DNA of 64,000 nt from Schizochytrium sp. TIO01 (taxonomy: Eukaryota > Sar > Bigyra > Thraustochytrida > Thraustochytriidae). This document shows positions 55,541-64,000 of the stretch, piece by piece. The stretch lies in contig SMSO01000032.1 of the NCBI GenBank assembly GCA_004764695.1, forward strand, positions 8,700,668 to 8,764,667. The letters run 5' to 3'. Numbering within the stretch: the first letter of the stretch is position 1; every line of letters begins with the position of its first letter. The position numbers and the translations under genes were made by a program. The notes under the pieces are model-generated. The model was not told the origin of the DNA. It was given only the letters and a program-made list of their open reading frames with translations, and did not search any database.

Positions 55541-56431
55541 ATGCAAGCTGTGGCAAAGCAGCTGGAACATGCAGGACTAGGCCACGCTGACGTAGAGCCC
55601 AGGACTGGCGAATTGGAACTCAACTCTGAGCGCGTTTTTGTAAAATTTGGGACTGGAGGCACCGATGCGGGCGTAGAGATGCTGGAATACGAGCGTCTGG
55701 GTCTTGAACATCTTCGAAGTGCTGCACCTGAGGTTGTGCTTAAAATCCCTCAGGCTTATCTCGCTGGAGAAGTCCCGGGCCGCGGGGGCTTTCTATGCAC
55801 CGAACATCTTGAGCTTGGCGGAAGACTTAATGAACTACAACAAAGGGAGCTCGGAAAAGCTCTTGCTATGATGCATGCAGCCACGCCAACAATGCACAAT
55901 GGGTTCGGGTTTCCTATGGATGGGTGTTGCGGTGCACTTGAGCAACCAAACAACAGTGATGGACGTATGCTCAATTGGCTGGAATTCTACGATGAATATC
56001 GTCTTGGATTCCAGCTTGAGCAGGCCAAACAAAGGTACCCAAATGATACAGAATTCCAAGAGCTTGGAGTAAAGCTGCGCAAGACGCTTTCTGATATTTT
56101 TGTTGAGATTGTTGTAGAGGATATTCAGCCATCTATCCTCCACGGCGACCTATGGGCCGGCAATGTCGGGGTTGCTGCACACGATACCCCTTGCATTTTT
56201 GATCCCGCAGCGTACTATGGACATAGCGAGGCAGATCTTGGCATTGCTTATATGTTTGGTGGCTTCACGTCCTCCTTTTTCGAAGGCTACCACTCGGTTC
56301 TGCCTAAGAAGCCTGGTTTTGAAAAACGTGCGAAGCTATATGAGCTTCATCATCATATGAATCACATGAACATCTTTGGGCAAGGTTATCGAGATGGTTG
56401 CATTCAACTCATGCGTCAATTGGTGCAATGA
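55541..56431 (+). CDS. fructosamine/ketosamine-3-kinase family protein
   Basis: Intron-free 296-residue frame, the usual family length (about 290-310). The family phosphorylates the 3-hydroxyl of sugar-amine adducts on proteins, which makes them unstable and so deglycates the protein, in the cytosol. Visible features: ATP-lysine strand RVFVKFGTGG (K35), hinge-region FLCTEHLELGGRLNEL, MMHAATPTMHNGFGFPMDGCCG (the FGF...CG motif typical of the family), catalytic loop ILHGDLWAGN (D203, N208), metal-binding IFDPAAYYGHSEADLG (D221), and FEGYHSVLP near the end. All catalytic residues are present. The redox-active P-loop cysteine of many orthologues is not apparent near residues 20-30. ATG at 55,541. 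Confidence 0.92.
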   Translation: MQAVAKQLEHAGLGHADVEPRTGELELNSERVFVKFGTGGTDAGVEMLEYERLGLEHLRSAAPEVVLKIPQAYLAGEVPGRGGFLCTEHLELGGRLNELQQRELGKALAMMHAATPTMHNGFGFPMDGCCGALEQPNNSDGRMLNWLEFYDEYRLGFQLEQAKQRYPNDTEFQELGVKLRKTLSDIFVEIVVEDIQPSILHGDLWAGNVGVAAHDTPCIFDPAAYYGHSEADLGIAYMFGGFTSSFFEGYHSVLPKKPGFEKRAKLYELHHHMNHMNIFGQGYRDGCIQLMRQLVQ

Positions 56432-56603
56432 AGATCCAAAACTGGCGAAGCTAAAGCAGTCGTATGCCTCCTTATACCATTCCACCATGGCTTTCAAGAA
56501 ACAGCATTGAAGGCGAAACAAAGTTTACATTACATTATAGATACTTTAGGAAAACCACGCGGGAGGAAACGGAAGACGACAGAGTCCAATATACTCCTCA
56601 AGC

Positions 56604-57578
56604 TTATTTCTCTTTATGAATAGAGGTTGACTGAAGTGGAGTTAAAGTTGTCTTAGCAACATGGGGCCGCAAATTGGCAACTGTAATAGCGTACTCGTCA
56701 AAGCTAATGAGCCCTTCCTCGAGCTGTACATCGAGTGCATGAATCATTTTATTAATATCTCTGTTTTCCGCTTCTTCAGCAGTTCGTAGTGTTCTTGCTC
56801 CAGGTAGGCCATCTTCTGTTAAATTACTTATACTTGGCCACAACACCTTGCTTTGACGAAGCGCACTACGGCCCAGGGCTTTGGCACTTTCAGAGCGAAT
56901 CTGTGCCATACAAACATCCATCCGAAGGTTTTGAGTAGTCAAATCATCTTGTGATATTTTCTCAAAATCATTTGCGTCCTCCATAAAAAGCTCTCGTTTA
57001 CTTGGGCCAGCGTTGAGTGCCAAAAGCTGCTGTCGAAGGTCTGAGCGCTCTTTAAGATGGCTAGGCTCCTTTGGCGGTGTAGGATGGGCATATCCTTCTT
57101 CTTCGTTGTCGTCATCGCCATGCGATTGCATACTTAGTATCGAAGCATCTAAATAATTGTATTGGGCTTGCTCATTCTCCTTGTCGTATTTACCGATGTT
57201 GACATCTGCGTTTGTTTTCAGAGTGCCTGCAAGGTAGGGGCCTCTTGATGAACTCCTCGTGTACCTTTCAACGTCACTGTCATCATCTGTTAGTTCATCT
57301 TCAACTTCTATATCAGTGGCGGAAGGTGTATTTGTTGACAATGATGAAGTTGAAGAAGTCGTGCGTAGTGATGCTTCCGTTACTTTTTTGTTATCAATTT
57401 TCTTTACATTAGTCCAGGAAAGCTGATGTTGTGGCCTCATACTATCAGGATGTGCAGTGGTTTTCAGTTGTGGATGTGCATTGCCTTGGCGTGTTTCCTT
57501 AGTTGGTGCAAAACACATATCAAATACACTGGTATTTCCACCTTGACGCCCAGCACCTCCACAATTTTCGTTGCCCAT
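56604..57578 (-). CDS. unknown acidic protein with N-myristoylation-type start
   Basis: Intron-free 324-residue frame from an ATG at 57,578. It begins MGNENC, a fit to dual N-myristoylation (Gly2) and palmitoylation (Cys6), so it may sit on membranes. The first 200 residues are low-complexity, rich in Ser, Thr, Asp and Glu (EVEDELTDDDSDVERY). The C-terminal third is more ordered and helical (AEEAENRDINKMIHALDVQL, then EEGLISFDEYAITVANL). No family recognised. It converges with the fructosamine-kinase gene, 172 bases between stops. Confidence 0.65.
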   Translation of the reverse strand: MGNENCGGAGRQGGNTSVFDMCFAPTKETRQGNAHPQLKTTAHPDSMRPQHQLSWTNVKKIDNKKVTEASLRTTSSTSSLSTNTPSATDIEVEDELTDDDSDVERYTRSSSRGPYLAGTLKTNADVNIGKYDKENEQAQYNYLDASILSMQSHGDDDNEEEGYAHPTPPKEPSHLKERSDLRQQLLALNAGPSKRELFMEDANDFEKISQDDLTTQNLRMDVCMAQIRSESAKALGRSALRQSKVLWPSISNLTEDGLPGARTLRTAEEAENRDINKMIHALDVQLEEGLISFDEYAITVANLRPHVAKTTLTPLQSTSIHKEK

Positions 57579-58888
57579 GGTAGTGCTAAGGAGAGTGTCT
57601 AAAGTTTAGAGTATGTTCAAATTTCCTCCACTACTGGCGCCACTGAGTTGTGATATTTTGAAGCGAAGGCAAAACCCTACGAGCTCTTTCTGATTCTAGT
57701 CCAGTGCGACCAGATCTATAAAGAGGAAAGGACAAATCCGTACTATGGAATTAAAACGGTAGATATTTATCTCAGACCAGATTTCACAAAACCAAAGAAC
57801 GCCTAACTCGAATAAAATGAAACTCCTTCTTGGACCTGGTACTAGTAAGAGGAAGTCCCTCTTCAGCGAGATCCAAATATCGTCTACCTACAAGCCTCGA
57901 ACTAAAGACCTGATATATGGAATCGTTCGTACTTTCACCTACTGAACCAGCAAGTAAGGCAAGCTTTGTGTTCTCAAGGTCCACTTCGCCCACACACGTA
58001 GCTTCTGGGAGAAAGTATTTCGTAAACAAGCATGCAAATGACCTAACGACTTGCCCAAGAGAAATGATGAAAATAAGAACAAACAAAAAACCACCAAAAC
58101 AAAAGAACGAACTTTGGGAAAGAGGAAAGTTTCTCCTCGGAGCCCATCAATCGAACCGATCGTCCATACCCAACGAGTCTTCTCGAAGGCGGTAGAACTC
58201 TACTCGCCCCGAAACTGGGTTGAAACAGGCTCTATCCCAATAGAACCTAATCGGTCTCCAAAACCCCCTCGCAGAAGTTGTCAAAGCCCAACGCAGCCCA
58301 AGACCGTGAAATCGAGGTATAGAAGGGCTCGCAAAGCAGTCCTCGAACAACGTTACCCAAGTTTAACATTGTTCCACTTCTCATATCATCACACGAGTTC
58401 ATCTCATCATATTTATATAACATTAAATTACATAAGCATTGTATGTAATATACTATTTTCGTTATTAATCAATAACAATAAGAAAGGACCTCTTTGTTGT
58501 CGGCCGCGTCGCGAGACTAATAGACCGCGTCACCGACGAGCGGCTGGAAGGCCAATTCGCATCCCTGGCGCAGCGCTTTCGCTCCGCGCCTTCACCGTTT
58601 CTATCGCCGAGCTGTCGCTCCGCTCGCACCACCACTCCGCACCCATACCTGTTGGTTTCTGCCCTCCCGGTCTTCGCGCGACATTGCCGGAGACTCGAGC
58701 GTGAGCTGCGATCGGGCCGAGTGAGAGCCCTTGGAGCCAACGAGCGAGTTTTTGTCGCTGAGGAGTAGATACGAAAAGAAGGAGAAGCGGATACCGAAGG
58801 TCGACCAAACCGCATTTGAGACGTCGGGTATCGCGAGGCTTGATCTGTATTGGAGCAGTGGAAGTTGGAAATACATTTGAGGAGCAAA
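57579..58888. other. divergent intergenic region with GC-rich eIF2 beta leader
   Basis: Left half AT-rich. About 58,498-58,830 is GC-rich and probably the promoter and leader of the eIF2 beta gene. Open frames on both strands in the GC-rich part are unremarkable. Confidence 0.5.
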
Positions 58889-59581
58889 ATGGCGGAAGAA
58901 CCTACGGTTTCTGCTCAGGAGGTCGATGAGTCGGTGCAGGCTATGCTCGACTCGTTGAAATTGACCAAGAAGAAGAGCAAAAAGAGCAAGAAATCCAAGA
59001 AGGATATCCAGGAGTCCCCGCTTTTGGAGACTGAGGAGGGTGATGAGGCCAAGGCCAGCAAGCGCTCGATCACAGACCCGGGCGACTATGATTACTCATA
59101 TCAGCATTTGCTCGACCGCATGTACGCTGAGCTCCGCGCCAACAACCCGGATCTCGTGAACAAGAAACGTGCTGTTCTCCGGCCACCTGAGGTCATGCGC
59201 GTGGGTACCAGTAAGATTCTCTTTGCCAACTTTGATGCTATTTGCCAGGGTATGCGCCGTGACCCAGACCACGTCATGCGATTCTTCTTGGCCGAATTGG
59301 GTACCACCGGTAGTATCGACGGTAGCAAACGTTTCATCATGAAGGGCAAGTTCACCCCCAAGAACATTAGTAGTATTCTCGTCAAGTACATTGGTGAGTA
59401 CGTTACCTGTTCAATGTGCAAACAAGTGGAGACCAAGCTCGTTCGCGACGCCAACTCCCGTATGGCTTTCTTGCAGTGTCAAAGTTGCGGTGCATCCCGT
59501 GCCGTCGCACCTATTCAGAAGGGTTACCACGCCACCGGCCGTGGTGAGCGTCGTGCTGCCCGTTACGCTGGCAACGCTTAA
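58889..59581 (+). CDS. translation initiation factor eIF2 subunit beta
   Basis: Intron-free 230-residue frame from ATG at 58,889. eIF2 beta is part of the GTP-binding trimer that brings Met-tRNAi to the 40S subunit. A single lysine block (KKKSKKSKKSKK, 27-38) replaces the three blocks of animal and yeast proteins that bind eIF5 and eIF2B epsilon. The core domain has YQHLLDRMYAELRANNPDL, RPPEVMRVGTSKILFANF and HVMRFFLAELGTTGSIDG. The C-terminal zinc ribbon is complete (C174, C177, C197, C200: YVTCSMCKQ ... LQCQSCGASR). The end, KGYHATGRGERRAA, is extended slightly beyond the usual. Shorter than human (333) mainly at the N-terminus. Confidence 0.95.
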   Translation: MAEEPTVSAQEVDESVQAMLDSLKLTKKKSKKSKKSKKDIQESPLLETEEGDEAKASKRSITDPGDYDYSYQHLLDRMYAELRANNPDLVNKKRAVLRPPEVMRVGTSKILFANFDAICQGMRRDPDHVMRFFLAELGTTGSIDGSKRFIMKGKFTPKNISSILVKYIGEYVTCSMCKQVETKLVRDANSRMAFLQCQSCGASRAVAPIQKGYHATGRGERRAARYAGNA

Positions 59582-60843
59582 GCAGATCTTTCTCTCTTAT
59601 ATGACTTTACTACGACTTTGACACGCGTAGAGGTAAATCGTTTATCAAATTTTCATACATCCATTGCATCTCTCTCACTCTCAAGAGTGCTTTATTTCGG
59701 TGGAAAATATATATACTGCTCTTGTCTTGTCCCGTGAACTATCAATGCCATGCGTTTTATCTTAGTCAAGTGTGCTTAAATACTTTGGTAGGATATAGCA
59801 CATTCCTATTTCAGTTATTTCGGTATCTCTAGCAGAGTGCCATGTAGAGACATCATTTGCTTTCTCCTTAATTCATTCTGCACTTGGAGATGTGCATTGG
59901 TATATCCCCATCGAAAGAATTATTTACGAAGGATGCGCACCATTCTTCGAGTTGGATGTGCTACCTATATGAGTGCGCAAAGTTCTTATTTCGTGCATAG
60001 GTTTATTCTTATACAACGTCACCATGGCCAAATGATTACAAATTAATGTATAACATGGCGCACCCTATGGTGGCTGTGTATGATATAACAACTTTGATCT
60101 GAAGCAGTTAGCATAATCCTGCAGAACTGATTTTTTTCTTTCCGGATTCTTGATACTTGATTATTTGGTAAAGGAAGATATCAATCTATGACCAATCGTT
60201 TAAAGCAAGCAAAATATCTTCAACAACTAATCTCTCAAGTCATGTATCTATGCCTGAAATTTCATTCATTTGAACCATACAAAAATCCTTCACATGAATA
60301 CGATTGATTGAAGTAGGATCACTCGCCAAGTATTATCCCCTCGTCCCTCCTCTCCCCCCCAAGTTTCTCCGTACCTATGATAGAGCACTATCTCCCCCAC
60401 TGAATTCCACACGGAATTCCCAAGTTTGCTCCTCAAAGTTCTCGTCTCTACTCCTAGGCACCTCAATATCTAGCTATTATGACGATAGCCTCAAGCCTCT
60501 GGACCCTTTTCTAAAATATAACATGCATTGCAAATTTTGCAACTCGATCACTCTAACACGTGAGTTGTACGGGATGTAGAGTGTATACCAGCTTCTACGA
60601 CTCGGGGACAATAACCTTGCGAAGAGGAACCATCACAGCGATTAAATTGAAGCATCAAACCTGCAAGAACAAACTCTGTGTATTATTATGCATATCTTCA
60701 CATAGGCACACGAATCGAAAGAAGGAAAGAAAGTAATAAATAATGAATTGAAGATCAAATCCAAATCCGTATCCTTCTCTTGCCTTCGTCGCGTACGCTA
60801 GGTCTTTGCGTTTGCGGCTTCGGTCTCAACGGCGTCAGCAGCG
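59582..60843. other. intergenic, nothing recognised
   Basis: AT-rich spacer between tandem eIF2 beta and RagC/D-type genes. Confidence 0.6.
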
Positions 60844-62169
60844 ATGGCAGACGACGGCATGGACGCGATGGGCTCGGGCGCGGACGCGCTTGATCGTGAT
60901 GTGGATGACGGTCTGGACTTGGATGACAGCGATGGCGGCGACGGTAGCAACGGCGGTAATGGCGGCGACGGCAGCAACCTAAAGCAAGCTCTTAGCCTGA
61001 ACAGGCCGCGCATCCTTCTTATGGGACCTCGCAGGTCAGGAAAGACATCAATCCAGCGGGTTCTGTTTACGAAAATGTCTCCGCACGAGACGCTCTTTCT
61101 GGAGACGACCAACTCGCTGTCTATCAAATTCGTTGCGAACAATCCATTTGTGCAGTTCGAGATCTGGGATTTCCCAGCGGATTGCTCGCTAGAGGAGGGG
61201 GTTGCATTCGAGGACCAGAGGCTCAGTGCAGACCTTATCTTCGGTAACTGTGCGGCTCTTGCTTTTATCATTGACGCTCAGGATGACCCTACTACTGCCC
61301 TTGGGAAACTTCATGAGGTCGTCACCGTTGCGCGTGAGGTGAACCCGGACATGAATTTTGAGATTTTCATTCACAAGGTTGACGGAGATCTATTCCTCAG
61401 TGAGGACCACAAGCTTGAGGTGCAGCGTGAGATTCAGGAGCAGGTCGAGCTTGAGCTCGAGGAAATTGCGAGCTCTGACACAGAGATCACGCTTAGTTTC
61501 TATCTTACGAGCATTTATGATCACTCTATTTTTGAGGCCTTTAGCAAAGTCGTGCATAAGCTGATTCCCCAGCTCCCTGCCATGGAGAACCTGCTTAACA
61601 TTCTGATCGCGTCCTGTGAGATCGAGAAGGCATTCCTCTTCGATGTGGTCTCCAAGCTGTATATTGCCACTGACCACAACCCGGTGGATATTTCCAGTTA
61701 TGAGCTTTGCAGCGACATGATTGATGTTGTCATTGACACCTCTTGCATCTATGGCATGGACTCGGGTGCTCCGCTTACGGCTAGTGGTGCTGCTCTTGAG
61801 GCGCCCCTCGACGACGAAGATAGCGAAGCAAAGTTCGAGGCAGCCGATGGCGGCTTTGACGGAAACGATGGATTGGACAACGGAGAAGATTTTGATGCCG
61901 ATGGACAGGTCATTGATGACGAGGTAGATCACAACAATGAAGACCAAGTCCACGGTCAGAAACGTGAGGACCTTGCATTCGATCGTCAGTCGGCCTCTCT
62001 CATCAGACTCAACAATAACATGATCCTCTATCTCAGGCAAGTCGCAAGCTATCTGGCACTTGTATGCATTGTGCGTTCCCAGAACTATGAAAAGCAGGGA
62101 CTTATTGATTACAACGTAGAATGCTTTCGCAAGGCACTCGAGGAACTTTTCCGCCCGCCCACGAACTAA
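60844..62169 (+). CDS. Rag GTPase, RagC/D (Gtr2) type
   Basis: Intron-free 441-residue frame. RagC/D pairs with RagA/B on lysosomes or vacuoles to signal amino-acid sufficiency to TORC1. An Asp/Gly-rich N-terminal tail (1-46) precedes the G domain: P-loop [13 protein letters not shown] (59-70; K67, T68), switch region IEIWDFPAD-type ([10 protein letters not shown], 105-114), and FIHKVDGD followed by [16 protein letters not shown], very like RagC. The C-terminal roadblock-type dimer domain includes [20 protein letters not shown] and [20 protein letters not shown]. Unusual points: WDFPAD where RagC has WDFPGQ, and a long acidic insertion (about 318-375, [15 protein letters not shown]...) inside the C-terminal domain. 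No intron; ATG at 60,844. Confidence 0.93.
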   Translation: MADDGMDAMGSGADALDRDVDDGLDLDDSDGGDGSNGGNGGDGSNLKQALSLNRPRILLMGPRRSGKTSIQRVLFTKMSPHETLFLETTNSLSIKFVANNPFVQFEIWDFPADCSLEEGVAFEDQRLSADLIFGNCAALAFIIDAQDDPTTALGKLHEVVTVAREVNPDMNFEIFIHKVDGDLFLSEDHKLEVQREIQEQVELELEEIASSDTEITLSFYLTSIYDHSIFEAFSKVVHKLIPQLPAMENLLNILIASCEIEKAFLFDVVSKLYIATDHNPVDISSYELCSDMIDVVIDTSCIYGMDSGAPLTASGAALEAPLDDEDSEAKFEAADGGFDGNDGLDNGEDFDADGQVIDDEVDHNNEDQVHGQKREDLAFDRQSASLIRLNNNMILYLRQVASYLALVCIVRSQNYEKQGLIDYNVECFRKALEELFRPPTN

Positions 62170-62615
62170 TCTTGCGCGTGTCGCATGTGCAAACATAAAA
62201 TACTTACATAGATACATACACCTACATAACCTAAAGACAAGTAAAAATGTGACGATGATACTCTCTCTACCAAGTCCTGATTGTATACGTGCAACAGCAA
62301 TCATTACAGAAGCTTTGGTCGCAAGAAACTTTTTGTTGCATATAGTACGATATTTATTTGCATGTCAAAGTACAAAATAGTTAATGCATATATACTAATG
62401 CATATATTTCATCTAATCACAATGTGGTCGGCCCTCCCTGCTGCTAGCCTCTAGCCTATCACTCTTTCGAGCTGGGAATTGAAAATACCAAAGGTATATA
62501 AAAAGGTCTTCTTCCTCTTTTCTCCTACTTTTTCAACATTTAAGGCAGTAATGCACAAGGTTCAGTCAAACTCACTCTCGCCTCCAACTCTGCATGACGC
62601 GAAAAGTCCTGTTCC
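62170..62615. other. convergent intergenic spacer
   Basis: AT-rich spacer between the RagC/D and transporter 3' ends. Nothing recognised. Confidence 0.6.
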
Positions 62616-64000
62616 TTACGATGAAGACACATGTTCCTCAGGGTTAATGGCAGAGATGACAGTATAACTCAGCGCAATGCATGCAAATACTAAGCATGTG
62701 TAGCAGTAGAATGGGTGGCTAAAGTGCCAGGAATAGAAAGTCACCTTGCATTCCGGGACAAGGCGGCGGGACTGCAACTGCATGGTGGGAGGAATGAAGA
62801 AGGCAATCACAAAGGCGGAAACACCCACAAGAGTAAGCATAAACGATACATCAGCCATGAACGCAGCGCAAAAAATCGCTGGCGCTGTGGCTCCCAAGTA
62901 GAAAACTCTTTTCGGCATACCAGTACCAGGGCGAGGAGACTCGCCACCAGGACCGCAGTATCTCGCATGGTGCCAACCATTACCGAGGGTGATGGCATAC
63001 AAGGGAAAGGCAGCACCGCAAGTTACGGCAGGGTAGAGACGCACGTAGTAAGAAATGGCTGTTGCGAAGGGACCAGCGCTGAGAGCACCGGCCGTATAAT
63101 CCTGCCAGTTCAAGGTGATGAGCTTGTTAACAGGACGAGGAGTGGGAACATCGTCATGGACGCCGAAGAAAATTGCACACATGACACCGAGCATCAGGTA
63201 AAGGGTTGTGGTGGTGCAAATGACACTAACAAAGACCGGTCGAACAATATCCCGGCGCTGAGGAATAAAAGATAAAAGAGGTACTCCATGGTGGCAAAGC
63301 TGTGCAAATACAAAAGTACCAAAGACAGCACCAAAACTCGAGGCGTTAAAGACTTCAAGGGAGGTATCAATCGATGCCAGACCATCTTCTGGAATGGCAA
63401 CGGCAACGGTGAGCACCATCAGGAAGAGAGCGAAGAGGCCAATGCTGGTGAAGAGGAGCTGAAGCACCTTCATTTTTGCGAGATCTGTCTGCACTAGCAC
63501 AGACATGATGCAGGCAAAAATCCCAAGATAGATGAGGTAGTCCATCCAGCATTCACGGTGCGGGTAGTTCCAAAGGAATCCCTTGGCCGATGAAATGTCG
63601 CAGACCTTGCTGTCAGAGAGAATGGGAACAGTCTTTGCAAGTGAGATGCTAAAGATCGAAGCATACATCCAGGCGCTGCTCAAGACAAAGAGTGTAAGCG
63701 CAACCTCATACAGAGTGCGCGTCTTGCGACCGATAAACAGCTCACACATCGTGCTATATTCAACAATTCCAGAGGTTCCCTTGAAGCAGTTTGCACGTTC
63801 CTGGCATTCGAGTACCCAGACCATGGAGAACAAGCCAAGCACACTGGAAATGACAAGGAGAATTGAAGACGCGATGATTCCACCGTGAGCCACGGCATAT
63901 GGAATACCAAGCACGCCAGCGCCAAAAATGTAATTTACAGTGAACGCAAAGAGCAGTACCGCTTGGTACATTACAGATGTCTTTGGCTGTTGCTGTTCTT
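62616..64000 (-). CDS. amino-acid/auxin permease (AAAP, SLC38/36-like) transporter, 5' partial
   Basis: A multi-spanning membrane protein of the AAAP family, which moves amino acids across plasma or vacuolar membranes, usually with H+ or Na+. The first TM holds the family signature FTVNYIFGAGVLGIPYAV; further helices include ILLVISSVLGLFSMVWVL, VALTLFVLSSAWMYASIF and ILFVFGVH-like segments, about eleven in total. An ATG exists at 63,971, but the frame stays open to the window edge, reading EQQQPKTSV before it, so the true N-terminus is probably outside. The loop between TMs 1 and 3 contains ERANCFKGTSGIVEY. It converges on the RagC/D gene; a shared role in amino-acid sensing is only suggestive. 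Confidence 0.85.
   Translation of the reverse strand, partial: EQQQPKTSVMYQAVLLFAFTVNYIFGAGVLGIPYAVAHGGIIASSILLVISSVLGLFSMVWVLECQERANCFKGTSGIVEYSTMCELFIGRKTRTLYEVALTLFVLSSAWMYASIFSISLAKTVPILSDSKVCDISSAKGFLWNYPHRECWMDYLIYLGIFACIMSVLVQTDLAKMKVLQLLFTSIGLFALFLMVLTVAVAIPEDGLASIDTSLEVFNASSFGAVFGTFVFAQLCHHGVPLLSFIPQRRDIVRPVFVSVICTTTTLYLMLGVMCAIFFGVHDDVPTPRPVNKLITLNWQDYTAGALSAGPFATAISYYVRLYPAVTCGAAFPLYAITLGNGWHHARYCGPGGESPRPGTGMPKRVFYLGATAPAIFCAAFMADVSFMLTLVGVSAFVIAFFIPPTMQLQSRRLVPECKVTFYSWHFSHPFYCYTCLVFACIALSYTVISAINPEEHVSSS

Noticed and set aside
58051-58704. 217-codon plus-strand frame upstream of eIF2 beta
   Set aside because: No ATG at its start, composition switches with local base content, and it overlaps the likely promoter and leader.
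61390-62304. 304-codon minus-strand frame antisense to the RagC/D gene
   Set aside because: A shadow of a real coding sequence; composition (repeated VVD/IDAR) is not protein-like and the sense gene is certain.

Overview
This window is nuclear DNA from a single-celled eukaryote. The genes are eIF2 beta, a RagC/D GTPase, RNase H2 subunit B, 3-hydroxyanthranilate dioxygenase and a UbiB/ABC1 kinase. Most long genes have no intron, but at least three genes need short GT-AG introns (two of them 46 nt, and two with a GTACGT donor). The Ser/Thr/Pro-rich 'SPT' surface protein, FRG and ankyrin proteins, and a Crinkler-like nuclease-kinase fit an intron-poor stramenopile such as a labyrinthulomycete (thraustochytrid). 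That placement is inference, not proof.

Layout. At 1-5.8 kb lie a 5'-truncated LEA-like gene with a frameshift, a small membrane protein, and a large minus-strand fusion of lipocalin, ankyrin and ABC1-kinase domains. From 5.8 to 22.8 kb and from 25.5 to 33.6 kb the DNA is gene-sparse. It is crowded with tetranucleotide microsatellites (AAAC, GAAT, AAGC, GATT, AAAG) and with short perfect hairpins. Between these stretches sits a PD-(D/E)XK nuclease plus degenerate kinase gene (22,805-25,003), tail to tail with a small two-exon gene. Exon-like islands with good splice donors (for example 29.5-31.6 kb) suggest unresolved spliced genes.

From 33.6 to 64 kb the window is gene-dense. In order it holds 3-HAA dioxygenase, an FRG-domain protein, an LRR protein with Asn/Gln-rich ends, a two-TM M14 carboxypeptidase, RNASEH2B (three exons), a spliced and frameshifted surface protein, an unresolved 4.9 kb stretch, a zinc finger-ankyrin protein, a fructosamine kinase, a possibly myristoylated unknown, eIF2 beta, RagC/D and an amino-acid transporter running off the right edge.

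Neighbours are mostly convergent or divergent pairs without shared pathways, so there is no operon-like logic. The two nutrient-sensing-related genes (RagC/D and an AAAP-type transporter) are convergent neighbours, which is suggestive only. No transposase, reverse transcriptase, tRNA, rRNA or CRISPR array was recognised.
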